From assembly GCA_963853835.1 (NCBI GenBank), contig OY970823.1, positions 47,591,808 through 47,655,807 on the forward strand: a stretch of DNA of 64,000 nt. The letters are read 5' to 3'. The position numbers and the translations under genes are program-made. The notes below the pieces were generated by a model. It did no database searches and was not told where the DNA came from. It saw only the letters and a list, made by a program, of their open reading frames with translations. The stretch is from Calendula officinalis (lineage: Eukaryota; Streptophyta; Magnoliopsida; Asterales; Asteraceae). Each line of letters starts with the position of its first letter. The stretch's first letter is position 1. Positions 11,220 through 22,100 of the stretch are shown here, one piece after another.

Positions 11220-12545
11220 ATGCACACCACCACCAACCACTCAAATTCCTCTCAACATGAATTTGTTTAAATTCAGCAGGGGACGTAGCACAAAATCTAC
11301 TGACTGCTCATTTGGAGTGTGTCGGTATTGAAATATAATAACTTCCTGCCCCGGGCCGGGTTAAGTCTCTTTGTATGCACAGTGTGTCTAGTACTCACCC
11401 TCAAAATTTTCCAATATAGGACATTTGCACTACAAAAATGGATCTCCGTGAATCCATCGGAACACTCGTAGTGGCATCACAATCTGATGTTTCACGAGGA
11501 TCAAGTGGAAATCCTGCTAGAGCTAAAATCAAGCCAACTCTAAGTGCAAGTCACATATTTGGATCAATGGTTGTGCAAACGACCACCGATTCATACCGTG
11601 TGCAAACGGATACTCTATGTGAGTCCGATGTTACCCAAAAAGATCAAGTTGTTGTGCCTTAACTTCAAAGATCTTTCAGGCAACAACTTATACCGGAAAC
11701 ACATAAAATTCCGATGAAAAATCCATGTGAACCTCTTAAAATGCAACATCTTAAAAAGCTGATTAAATTGCACATGAGCGTAATAGACCACTCTCAAATA
11801 ACTCCTATGATCTGCTATATCCAACATGATCTTCCCCGGAGCCACCGACAATATAGGAACTAAAAAGTGAGGGTTCCTAGGTCTAGGTGAGCAGAATCAA
11901 GTATCATGGGATCTTGATTGGGGTGCGTTGAGGTAAAAATTGAGAGGGGGTATGAAGTATGGGGTGCAAATCCGCTTATCACATGGTAACACAAAACGAG
12001 GGTGTGGTTGAAAATGAAAAAGTGAGCTTGTGTGAGGAGTGTGTGTGAAAGGGTTGAAGAAAACGGAAAAAACCTCCCTAAACCGAACAAAATCCAGGTA
12101 ACCACATCTCTATCAGACTGCATATGTTGCTTTCTGATAAAGTCATCATGGACCCAGTGATGCAATGCACAATCCCACCGACCACTCTAGTACAAAAAGT
12201 ACTTGTTTCAAAATCACGGAGATTACCACATACACTATTGACATCTCATTTGGAGATTGTTGATATTGAAAAAGAGGACCCACCTCCAGTCCCCGCATTC
12301 GTTTGTCCATGAATATAGTCTACAACCGAATTAATTTTCTTTAGGACACAGGCACTCTACCAAGCATATCTTTGTGATATTGCTGGAACATTCATAGTGA
12401 TACCAAAATTATTGGTATTCCACGATGATTGAATGGAAATCCTACCAGTGCTAACATCAAAGCCAACACTGAACGTAGGTCACACAGTTTCTGTAACTGT
12501 TGTGCTAACAGGCAATCTATGTGATCATGGGTTACCCTGATACAT
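11220..12545 (+). repeat. Diverged tandem duplication, period about 0.93 kb
   Basis: The block at about 11220-11660 and that at about 12150-12545 can be aligned: shared landmarks are GGAAATCCTRCYAGWGCTAA (11511 and 12434), AAGCCAACWCT, CTCATTTGGAG, GTGTGTCGGTATTGAAA/GTTGTTGATATTGAAA and CTCTATGTGA/CAATCTATGTGA. The copies are far from identical, so the duplication is old. Short open frames at 11438-11662 and 12124-12312 lie in it but have no recognised domain. Confidence 0.6.
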
Positions 12546-12549
12546 TATT

Positions 12550-12807
12550 TTGCGAAGATCTGATGACTGTACTCGATTCTTATCAACAACAGTCAATAAA
12601 TCAGATAAGGGATTCTATGACCGTACTCCAACTTTATCAACAACGGTCAGAAAATCCAAGATAAATCAAAATTCCGCACTTCTACGACTTCAACAGATAT
12701 CAGGATACCAAGGATCATCAACAAATCGACAAAGCCACAACTTCAAGAATAAGACTTCCGCTGCCGACTGCTCAATCCATGGGTCTACATTTCGTCGATT
12801 TACTTGA
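12550..12807 (+). other. Short open frame, unrecognised
   Basis: An 85-codon frame without recognised domain, between the duplicated block and the polypurine tract of the old copia element. Contains a diverged direct repeat with ACTGTACTCGATTCTTATC and GACCGTACTCCAACTTTATC. Probably a non-coding or decayed part of the element. Confidence 0.25.
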
Positions 12808-12990
12808 AGTCTTCCGAAATACTTTATGTTGGTTGAAAAGCCAATTAAAAGTATTGTTATCACCAAACTTCAAAAGCTGGAGTTGATTCTTCAACAAAAC
12901 TGCACAACGATTTATCACTCAGTTCCAGCTTTACAAACGAAGAAGACTTCAAAGATATGCTACCATGACTATTGATACAAAGGGGGAGAT

Positions 12991-13270
12991 TGTTATGACT
13001 TATTTGTATTGTATTCAATAGTCTAGGGGCTAGTTATGTCACATTGTATAAGTGTTAAGTAGCCATTAGTGTTAAGCTAGACAATTAGTGTTAGAGTATA
13101 AATAGTTCAATCTTATTCACTAATTGTAACTTTTGCCATTAATCACAATTACATCTTTTGCAAAAGCTCTCTCCCTCTCTCTATTTTCTCTCTCTAAAGC
13201 CCTAAACCTTCTTCTTCAAGTATTACTAAAATCATCATCTTAGATGGATTCAATGGATTAGTAGCTTGTT
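12991..13270 (+). repeat. 3' LTR of the old copia element
   Basis: Begins TGTTATGACT right after the polypurine tract AGGGGGAGAT. A TATAAATAG box is at 13097-13105, followed by a CT-rich leader (CTCTCTCCCTCTCTC). The 3' border is estimated from where F-box-like sequence begins (near 13270); no second LTR exists in the window to fix it. Confidence 0.7.
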
Positions 13271-13592
13271 ATAGGATCATCATGGAGGTTTGTGTAACTT
13301 CTTCTACAGAAACTTTATTGTCGATCCAAATTTGACATAACACCGATTTAATTTTCTCTATACAATCTTGTAAATAACTCTCTAGTTTTGAATGCTTAAT
13401 ACAGTTCAAAACATTTAATCCTTGTTGGCTCGATTGATCTCCTCGAGAAAGTAGAATCAAACCGTACACATATGTTGCCTCTAAATGCCCCTTATTGGAT
13501 GTCCGCGTGAAATACTCGAGTCCACATTCCGCATTAGCTAGGTGGAAATAATCATACTTCAAAAATAAAAATAAAAAGTAAAAATACATCAA
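13269..13592 (-). pseudogene. F-box protein fragment (At2g35280-like C-terminal part)
   Basis: The - strand frame contains a Sel1-like segment: LANAECGLEYFTR, NKGHLEATYVYGLILLSRGD and GLNVLNCI. This form is known from plant F-box proteins of the At2g35280 type, where it follows the F-box. Here no F-box precedes it: upstream on the - strand the frame runs into AT-rich sequence (FYFLFLFLKY), which looks like an intron end. The 3' end abuts the copia LTR, and the last residues before the stop at 13269 may be LTR sequence. Most likely a gene fragment cut by the retroelement; a spliced live gene cannot be excluded because no other exon was found. Confidence 0.5.
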
Positions 13593-13685
13593 TAAATTTA
13601 AGCTTATGAAATTTTAAATAATAATATATGAATAATTAACAAATGTTAAATGCTTTTGTATGGTACAATGTGAGATGCATGTCAT

Positions 13686-13930
13686 CAGGGCGGTATCAGA
13701 AAATTTTTCAAATATGGGTAAGAAAATTTTACTTGCCAATTTTTTTAAAGGTGAGCAAATATATTTTTTTGTGCAAGGGGTAAGATACGACTTCCATTAA
13801 TTATCGCTCATATATAATATCTTTTTTTGATAAAAAATGAAAAATAAATTAACCCATAAAAAATTATACTACTCGGAAAAAAACTTGGGATAAGCAAATG
13901 CCCACCTTGCCCACCCCTTGGTACCGCCCA
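13686..13930. mobile_element. Non-autonomous hAT-like MITE
   Basis: Ends form an inverted repeat: CAGGGCGGTATC at the left and GGTACCGCCCATG at the right (9 of 10 core bases pair). The inner sequence with AAAATTTT near the left end and a TTGCCCACC-rich right end is the usual form of a common plant MITE with GGGCGG termini. No clear 8-bp target duplication remains. Confidence 0.55.
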
Positions 13931-14978
13931 TGCTCGTGGTAAGACTTGATTCCTAGTAGTTTGTCAGTTAACCCGTTTGGGTTGGTCTGGTCGACAAACA
14001 TTTTTAGTGCTTCAAAATCGAATATTATTTAATTTGATTTAAGCTTTTCTTTTAGCAGCAATAAAACCGGAGAAATTTGAACAAAATCAGTCTGGTGTTG
14101 CTAGTATATGCATGGTTTTGTTTTGTACATTTTGACATTTTCAGTAACTCGTCGGTATGGAAAAGGCTACTGATGAATTAAAAAACGCGTCACGGTTAGG
14201 AAAGACCTTACGAACTATAAGTTGACATTCATGCATACCAGCTGCTAAACCAAGTTTTTCTTTCTTTATTTTTTTTCTCTAAACTTCAATCAGATCTAGT
14301 TGAGCAAACCCGAAATCCAATAAATAAAAGCAATCAAAATTTGATACCCGGCCCAATGCTGACGCAGCATTAAAAAAACCCGATATCAACATAAGACCCG
14401 AAATACACCCGACCATACTAATATAATCGGGTTGGTTCAGATCGGGTTGACCCTTTTGACACCCCTACGTGTGGTAGTTGAACATCAAATTCTCTTCACA
14501 GTCGGCAAACCATTTTTATTCTTTGAACCCCATTGTCAATTATGTAAACAAACAAGCATAAGCTCGCGCGTTGCTGCGGATTTTATAAAAATTTTGTTTA
14601 TTATACGTTTTGCAAAATATAATATTAATTTTTTTTCTTTTCAGGTTGGTATTTAGTAACTTTTATTGCATAATTGTATTTATACGAGGAATGTGTTTGT
14701 CGCGCTTCGCTGCGGGTTTATAAAACGTGAACGTTATAAAAAAACATTAAGAATATATACGTTTCTTAATATAAAATAATCATCGATATCAATTCTTCGT
14801 AACATCTAGAAGATGAAGTATAATATGTATATACATATGTTCAAATGTATGAGATCAAAGTAATAAAATAATATAATATTATTAAGTATTTTTGCCTTAA
14901 TCTTTCGATTTTACTCTGATAGTACGTAAATATATCTATACTTTTTGATCTTATAAATTTTTTGAATTTTTAAAATAG
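13931..14978. other. Intergenic, decayed repeats
   Basis: No gene. Near 14430-14466 it has the phrase CGGGTTGACCC..TTTTGACACCCCTA, which looks like the right end of a hAT-like element whose left end I could not find. Two copies of a CG-rich motif followed by TTTATAAA occur at about 14568 and 14698. Confidence 0.4.
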
Positions 14979-14980
14979 TA

Positions 14981-15244
14981 CCCCCTCCGTCCCACAAAAA
15001 ACTTCACATTTCACTCTAAATTTTTGTCCCACAAAAAACTTCCCATTTCTCATATTTGATGGGCTCCACACAATAAAAAACTATTATTACTAAAGACCCC
15101 ACTACTAATATCAACTAACTATCTTTCTCTCTCCAATCCAACCTTATATTTTAATCAAAAGTATTATCAATAACCCTACCACTAACTATCACCTAAAAAC
15201 TTGTGCAAAAGCCAAATGGGAAGTTTTTTGTGGGACGGAGGGAG
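14981..15244. mobile_element. Stowaway-like MITE
   Basis: Terminal inverted repeats CCCCCTCCGTCCCACAAAA and its complement ending GTGGGACGGAGGGAG, flanked on both sides by TA (14979-14980 and 15245-15246). This is the Tc1/mariner-type signature. A second copy of the left TIR words lies just inside (15027-15042). About 264 bp, no coding part. Confidence 0.85.
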
Positions 15245-15246
15245 TA

Positions 15247-16266
15247 ATAGACTATGTTGTATCTCAAATGAACTTCTGTATATTAATATATATTTAATTT
15301 AGTAATATATACTTGGCTATACAATTCTTGAGACTTGTGTCACAAATATTGATATGTGAACTGAAGCTAAAATGTGTGCGCGTGAAAGGGAATCTTCAAC
15401 TATAAAACGGAACGGAATTTGAACACTATTATGAATCTTTAATGAACAGTAATCCTTTTAATGGTAAATGTATATATAAGGAAATTTGCTGCAAAGTCAT
15501 TATTATTTTTCTAACGAGTTAACAGTATGAAATTCTTATACAAAGATATAATAATATTTTTCAGATAATAAAAAGATCAGATGTATTGTAATATACCTTT
15601 TGAACAATAAGATTTTTAGAAAATAATATTTAATTTCGTTTAAATAGATATAAAATTAAGATAATAGTTATATCTTTTATTACTAAAAAGTTAAGATGTA
15701 AAAAAAACAAAAAAATTAAAATTAAAACTACAGTTATATCTTTTATAATTACTAAAAAGTTAAGATGTAAAAAAAACAAAAAAAATTAAAACTACTTATA
15801 AAAATCAATCCTATTTTAAGAGGTTTTTCAAAAGAAAAAAGAAAAACAAATTTAAGACAATGAATATAGTAATCAAACCCACAAAATCAAAATAAAAAAT
15901 AACAACTAATTGGGTAAGTTACAGAACTTCTCTTACTCAAATCACCCGTCTCTTTCTCTCTTTTCAATTTCACAAAGTGTCTTTCAAGTATGTAATTATC
16001 AAAAAGTGTAGGGGGTAAAACTGAAACTTCATGTGAACAATAAAAATTGAATCACTAATGTATAATATATACAACAAGTACATATTTACCCCGCGTGATG
16101 CCGCGGGGTAATTTCATATGATATCCAAAATATTATTTATTGATATTCGTACAATTTACACAATATTTTTTATATTAAAAAGCAAAATATAGGTTTTCAA
16201 GATTTTTGTTTCCCAAAATATTCGTACAATGGATGTTCACCATCTTATCACAAAGCCAGTAGTTAC
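15247..16266. other. Intergenic, AT-rich
   Basis: No gene. Contains an imperfect direct repeat of about 60 bases (ATAGTTATATCTTTTAT..AAAAAAC near 15665 and 15730) and a GC-rich perfect hairpin TACCCCGCG..CGCGGGGTA at about 16088-16111. Confidence 0.5.
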
Positions 16267-16268
16267 TA

Positions 16269-16581
16269 CTTCCTCCGATTTAAAATAAGTGATACATTTT
16301 CCATATTTAGGTGTATCAAAATAAGTGATACACTTTGAAAATTTACCTTATTTGGTAAAAAGTTGTGGACCCCATACCCAGTAACTACTTACTTTAATAA
16401 AGTGAAATGACTTATTTACCCTTACTTATACTTTTAATCATCATTAACCTTACATTATTCAAAGATTGTGGGACTCATTCCCCACTAACCATCTAATTGA
16501 TCTAATTTAACCCTCATTATAATATTTTATCTTAAAAAACATGAAACCAATAATGTATCACTTATTTTAAATCGGAGGAAT
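16269..16581. mobile_element. Stowaway-like MITE
   Basis: Left end CTTCCTCCGATTTAAAATAA, right end its complement TTATTTTAAATCGGAGGAA, with TA on both sides. A second internal copy of the left motif (ATCAAAATAAGTGATACAC, about 16316) is typical for this family. Sequence differs from the 14981 element, so a separate family. Confidence 0.8.
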
Positions 16582-16583
16582 TA

Positions 16584-17158
16584 TTAGATTAGTCAAATTA
16601 TATAAAAGACTTTAGTGAATATATAATTTTGAAACAAAAGATCTTAATGGAAAACCAATATAAAACTTGAAAAAAATGAAGCGCCCATATTTATGGCTAT
16701 TCGTGAGATCTTAGTCAACAAAATCGGCAGATTAAACAAAGAGAAAAAATGCAGCAGGCAGGCACTATTCATGCCTGTTGCAAAATGTATATTAGTAAAT
16801 AAATAAATTAACTCATGCTTCTACTTCTCTCTACCTTATTACAATACCTCAAAGTATATTGCATTTAAAAGTGTTGCTTTTAGATCTTGTAAAGTGTATG
16901 CAACGTCAATGTTACATTTTTGAATTTTAAGGAGATTTTTGAATAATATCCTCTAGCTTATGTAGTAACCAACAGAACCAACGATTCTTTAAACCGCAAT
17001 CTTCCTCTCTTATGTTTGGTAGTCATTCTTCAGGATTCCAATTAGACCGTCTAATCATACTCATTTCATTTCAGATTCATAAACGACATTCACTTGTCTG
17101 GAAAGAAATTACAAAACAAACGTACAACAGAGATGACAACCAATACTCACACTGATAT
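16584..17158. other. Intergenic, no gene seen
   Basis: AT-rich sequence between a Stowaway-like MITE and a CACTA end. No open frame, repeat or motif that I can support. Confidence 0.5.
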
Positions 17159-18300
17159 CACTACAATAAAATACCACTATCCTAACGACACCCAAAAAGC
17201 ATGTGCCAAAGACATTTCGTCGCCGAAGGCTATCCCGACGACATGTAGTCACTATAACGATTGTCGCTTAACACTTTTCAATTTAAAGAAATGTTTTGTT
17301 ATTATCTTTTCCTAACCAAATGTTGTCGCTATAGAGTTGGCCGGAAAATTTTCCATTGTGTCGCCACAAGTTGAAAGTAAAAAAACAAAGTCAATCGGTC
17401 AATCCTATCCTAATGACATGTCGTCACCACATGTCGAAAGTCAAAAACTGAAGTCAACTTGTCACGACGACATGTTTAAAATCATAAATGTCATTACAAA
17501 CTATTTCGATTCTTCATCATCTTCATACTCACCTCCATCCTCTTCGTTCCCACCCTTCTCATCTTCACTATCATTATTCTCTTGCATCTCAATATTTTGG
17601 AGAACACTTAACATTGAACATATTTTGGAAGTTTGGTAGTGGTGGTGGTGTGTAGTTGGGAAATTGAGTTGCCATAAACGCATTTTGATGTTGAATGTAG
17701 GCATCCATATATTGCGCCATTTGGGACACTTGGGAGGCCGTTTCTTCGTTTCCACCTTGAGATTGAGATTGAGATTGAGATTGAGATGTGGAGGAGCTTT
17801 CTTTATTTGCAAGTGATTGATCTATTGATGGTTTTCTTCCAACTCCGTGTGTATGCCTCCTGCATCTTGTCCCGAGGGCATGTTTGAGGCATTCAACCTG
17901 ATCCACCTCATCATCCGGCCCAACATCTTCTTTCATTATATCAGATTCTTGTTGGATCGAATCCTGAAGTAAGTATAACAAACAACAATTAAGATAATTT
18001 TTCATACATACATGCATGCATGCACACGTATAGTGATATTACATCGTTTTGTGCTCCGACAACTTAATTAAAAGGAAATAAAAAATTATTAATATTTAAC
18101 GTATAGGGACCACATGTCGTCGCTATAGGGTAAAACCAAACGACATCTTTTTTTCTCCGGCAAGTTGATTAAAAGAAAATAAATAATAATTAATATTGCC
18201 GTCCCTATAGGTTAAAAGCAAACGACGTCATTATATTTAACCTATAGGGAGGACATGTCGTCGCGATAGGCTAAAACCAAACGCCATCATTTTATATCTC
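17159..18300 (-). mobile_element. CACTA (En/Spm) element fragment
   Basis: One terminus is visible, CACTACAATAAAATACC at 17159, the standard CACTA end. Inside it are subterminal repeats built from CGACATGTCGTCGCTATAG-like units: several at 17186-17440 and again at about 18104-18290. Between them the - strand codes for the C-terminal part of a plant En/Spm transposase. The far terminus (complement of CACTACAA) was not found, so the element is truncated or its other end is altered near 18300. Confidence 0.75.
17589..18017 (-). pseudogene. C-terminal piece of an En/Spm-type transposase
   Basis: 142-codon frame without the main transposase body. It has an acidic start (EDVGPDDEVDQVECLKHALG), a basic centre GTRCRRHTHGVGRKPS, a (SQ)n run coded by a TCTCAA-type microsatellite (about 17757-17790), then a Gln/Met/Pro-rich tail. 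This order matches the end of plant Ptta/En/Spm (Transposase_24) proteins. The ATG at 18017 lies in AT-rich sequence that looks like an intron (TTACTTCAG acceptor-like on the - strand near 17965), so the first residues are doubtful. Subterminal repeats on both sides place it inside the CACTA element. Confidence 0.6.
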
Positions 18301-18598
18301 CGGCCAGTTCAACAAATTGGTCCTTTAGTTTCAAAAATTGCACTGATGGTTCTTATTTCTGCAGGTGTCAAATTGCCTTTTCTTCCCTTCTTTTCTTTTG
18401 CTAGTCACGACACCCACACAATACACTTAAGGTTTTTGTTTAATTGAAGATTGTTCTTTGAAGTCTTGTCTCTCTTGTGTGATTTTCATAATTTAGAAGC
18501 AAAATTAAGTAAGTTCTCTTCTTCCTAAGCTAGGTCTCATGTTCTTGATGTAGGGGATGATTTAGGGTTCTTGAGTTAGTGAGTTTTGATGAAGTTCT

Positions 18599-20792
18599 TG
18601 TAACACCTCAATTTTTAAAACACTTTTTAAATCATATTTTTAAATAAAAATATTACAAGTCCAATATTCTCAAAATACGGTTTAACAAAAACCAATAAAA
18701 GTTTATCAGAGTATTAAAACTGGTGTTACAAATACAATATCATAACCATAGGATAAACGAGAACTACCTACGAGCTCCCAAGCTAATCAACACTAGGCCA
18801 CTTCTAGCGCGACCCTCTAATCCAACGATCCTGAACCTGAGTACACAGCCAAAAACAAAGTAGTACGTGAGACAAAAATAGTCTCGTGAGATACATGAGT
18901 TTTCGACCCATTCTCAAAAGATTTATAAAATAATATTTATATCAAAATAAATACTTATCCTCATCATTTCTATTAATTCAAGACTTTACTCTTATTCATT
19001 TAATCACATAACTAATAAGCTCGCCATAAGCTTAAGCATTATCTAATCACATTTTTGTAAGCTATCTCCAAGCTTACACTTTCTTTATAACATATGCAAC
19101 GGACCTCTCCGAAGCCAACTCTCCCGATATGGGACGTCATAGGTAAACTATCAAGGTATTTGGGAACCCCCATCTTACCGAGATTCATAAGCTCTCCCCG
19201 TTCCCGGGTCGTCATGCCTACCCATCACTGGGTGTCGTAAACTGTGACATTCTACTCTTTGCGCAGGGAGGTACCACCCCAAGTAGACGTCTCATGCTCC
19301 CCCATTTCTGGGCGGTCTTATTCCGGATATCTCATTAATACTTATGAGCCTTAGCTCCTTCCATCAAAATATGAGCATTAGCTCATTTCATCAAATTCAT
19401 CACTTATTAGGATACACCTATTCTAATTCATCATATTATTCCTTTTTACTTATTCAGTTTCAATCTCGACTTTACCAACTCCTTTACTAATTTAAAACAT
19501 ATTTATCGTTTATGAAAATCATATTACTTTGACTATTCTTTGACTAGGATACATGTTTATTACTAGTCACTTTATACTTATTCTCTTAGTAATTCGATAA
19601 CTACTTTAATTAGTATAAAATACTAATCGATACTTATTACTTAAAAATCATTGTCTCAAGCTTTATACTATTAATAAATCGATTATCAAGCTCTTTTAAA
19701 TCATTATCTTTATTCATACATCTTGTTTATAAAAATCATTAATTACTTTTCATTATCACAGTCTCTTTCAAAATCATTAATCATTTAGGCATACTCAAAT
19801 AGTCTATTACTAGCACTTTCCTATCATATCAATCTTATCTTTATAAAAAACGTTTATTAATAAAGACTCCTAAAACATCATAGTTTCAAAATCATTTGCT
19901 ATGTACCCAGTAAAAGTCTCATGTACTCACATTAGCCAAGCTAACTCCAAATCGTGTCTAATAGCACGAATCCTTGCTTTCCAAATTGTGAAATGTCACC
20001 AAACTTTAGGTCTTCTTGACCTACCATCAATTTCGCCACAATAACTAGTTATTATCCATAACTAATAATTAATAAATCCATATTCACATTCCTAACCACC
20101 AAGTTCATCCAACTTGGTGGGAATCTCAAACCCTAGTTCAAGATTTCCATCAATAAACCCAAATCCAACTTGTACACATCAATTACAAACTTACAATGAG
20201 TGTTCTACACCTATGATTAGTCATCTTCCCCAAAGATGACATGGTTGGTTCCCCAAACCACCATTTCTACCCATACAAAGCTCACAAATTAACTACCAAC
20301 CATCAAGGATCAAGAATTCTTACCATTGATGTTAAGATCCACAAGATTGATGAAGATTTAAGCTCTAGAACACCAAAATCGCCCCTCAAGAGCTCTCAAG
20401 TCGCCTGCCCTTCAACAATGGTGAAAAATGAGTGAAAACCCTAGCTTTCCCGATTTAATACTGGCCTCGCAGAGTTCAGGCCGTGAACAACTTCGCGTCG
20501 CGAAGTTCCCGTGTTGGGAGACTTCGCGTTCGTTAACTGGTCGTGAACTCCAAAGATCAAAAACCCAATTTCCCTAATTTGTGTTCACGAACGTGAACAA
20601 TAGTTCACGCCGTGAACTCTCTGGTGCAGCAAGGCTGCACTTTTCGGTCCTTGTCTCGACCCGGTTTCGTCCATAACTTCTTCATACGATGTCCAAATGA
20701 CACGAAACCAATTCCTACGATCTTTAAATGATTTATCCTTGTTTATCATATTTTTACATAATTTATTTAATACCAAATTCCGGGTCGTTACC
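18599..20792 (+). mobile_element. Inner solo LTR, 2194 bp, gypsy-like
   Basis: Begins TGTAACACCTC and ends CCGGGTCGTTACC. Both flanks are GTTCT (18594-18598 and 20793-20797), a perfect 5-bp duplication, and removing it restores GATGAAGTTCTTGTCAAATC. The expected final CA reads CC, so one substitution is assumed. No open frame of note except a short one at 20241-20435 without a recognised domain. Four perfect palindromes lie near its end. Confidence 0.8.
20474..20640. repeat. Cluster of four perfect palindromes in the inner LTR
   Basis: AACTTCGCGTCGCGAAGTT (20489-20507), GTTCACGAACGTGAAC (20583-20598), AGTTCACGCCGTGAACT (20602-20618) and GTGCAGCAAGGCTGCAC (20624-20640), each a perfect inverted repeat with a 1-3 base centre. 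GC-rich in an AT-rich LTR. Confidence 0.9.
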
Positions 20793-21981
20793 GTTCTTGT
20801 CAAATCTTGTTTAAAATCCGAAATTGATGCATGATTTGGTGTTTATTTGAGTTCTTGCAAGTGTTACATGAATTGTTGTTAGTTATAGTCCACTTGGTAG
20901 CTTCCATAAAAGCTCCATCAATGGAGTCCTTGGGAAGAAGATGGAGTTCTTCCCAATTTGATGAATTGTGTATTTTGGTGTTATTGAAGTTTGGTTAGGT
21001 TAAATATGCATGTTAGAAATGATAATTGTTGTATAGGTTCGATTGCAACATGAATTGGTTGCTTTTGATAGATCAAAAGTAGTGTTTGGGTGAATTTTGG
21101 TCTAAATCCCGTAGCTAAAGAAAAATGGCAGATTTTGACCATTTTGCAAAAATCATATAAAATCAACCGTAACTCCGTTTTGAACGTGCGACCAGACGAT
21201 TCGAAGGTCTATGAGTATACCTTAATTATATTATATTTTCCAGGACTGATATTGTCATAAAAGTGATCAGAATTCTGAGTTAGTAACGGGTGGTTGTATG
21301 TGTCTTTTTCGGGTAAATCATGTATTAACAAAAGTTGGGTGTTTCAAAGTGTGTAACTAATAAACATGTAGTTTGGCATTAATATGAAGATTGACATGCT
21401 AATTGAATATATAGTTGGGCATGATTTTGGTTAAAAGATATCTTGACCCATTTGGTTGTTAAATTGTGCAAATTGACCTAAATAAGGTCAAAGTTGGTTA
21501 AGCTTGTATATGGATGCAAGTAGTATGTCAATAACTTAAATTAGTGATAAATGGATAACTTGTCAATGTGGTATTAGTAAATTGCAAGTTTGACTTGATT
21601 ATGCGTCCCGACCCGTTTGGGCCGATTATGTGCAACTTGGATAAAAAATGCATGATGAATTGCTTAGAAGTCACTTAATGAAATTCTAGACATTGTCAAT
21701 TAATATGTTTTGAAATGCAAGTGTTAAGTTGTCAATTGGTTGTACACAAATATTGGTTGACTTATAGTTTGTGCTTGTTGCAAAATTGGTGATTTCGGGT
21801 AACTAATTTTATATTCGTTTTGTTACAGGAAAAGGAAAAGAAACTCAGTGATATAAGACTACTGAGTTCTTCACAAGGGAAGCTAAGGTGAGTGGACTTA
21901 AACTTCTTTCTTGTGTGATGTACAAAAATTATGAAATGGTGAAGTTTTGAGAAAAATTACAGGATTTTGGCTGCACTGGTG

Positions 21982-22100
21982 GAGATAGCGGCGCTATCTC
22001 CCTGATTTTTTGGGAACCGGACAGAAACTCGAAATAGCGTCGGGGCTTGAAATAGCGAACGCCAAGATAGCGACGCTATCTCTAGATAGCGGCGCTATCT
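21982..22100. repeat. Cluster of three perfect palindromes in the outer LTR
   Basis: GAGATAGCGGCGCTATCTC (21982-22000), AGATAGCGACGCTATCT (22065-22081) and AGATAGCGGCGCTATCT (22084-22100), all versions of the same hairpin with a single-base centre, plus two half sites GAAATAGCG (22031, 22049). Confidence 0.9.

Larger units (their letters stand above)
1528..13270 (+). mobile_element. Old degraded Ty1/copia element, interrupted
   Basis: Outer extent of an old + strand copia-type element: gag-like frames from 1528, protease and integrase at 3465-4480, long low-complexity linker and unexplained ORFs to 10444, a polypurine tract (AGGGGGAGAT, 12981-12990) and a 3' LTR starting TGTTATGACT at 12991. 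No 5' LTR or primer site was found, and no reverse transcriptase or RNase H on this strand. The frames are broken by shifts and stops. A younger copia element on the - strand sits inside it at about 5808-9458. Extent at the 5' side is an estimate. Confidence 0.6.
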
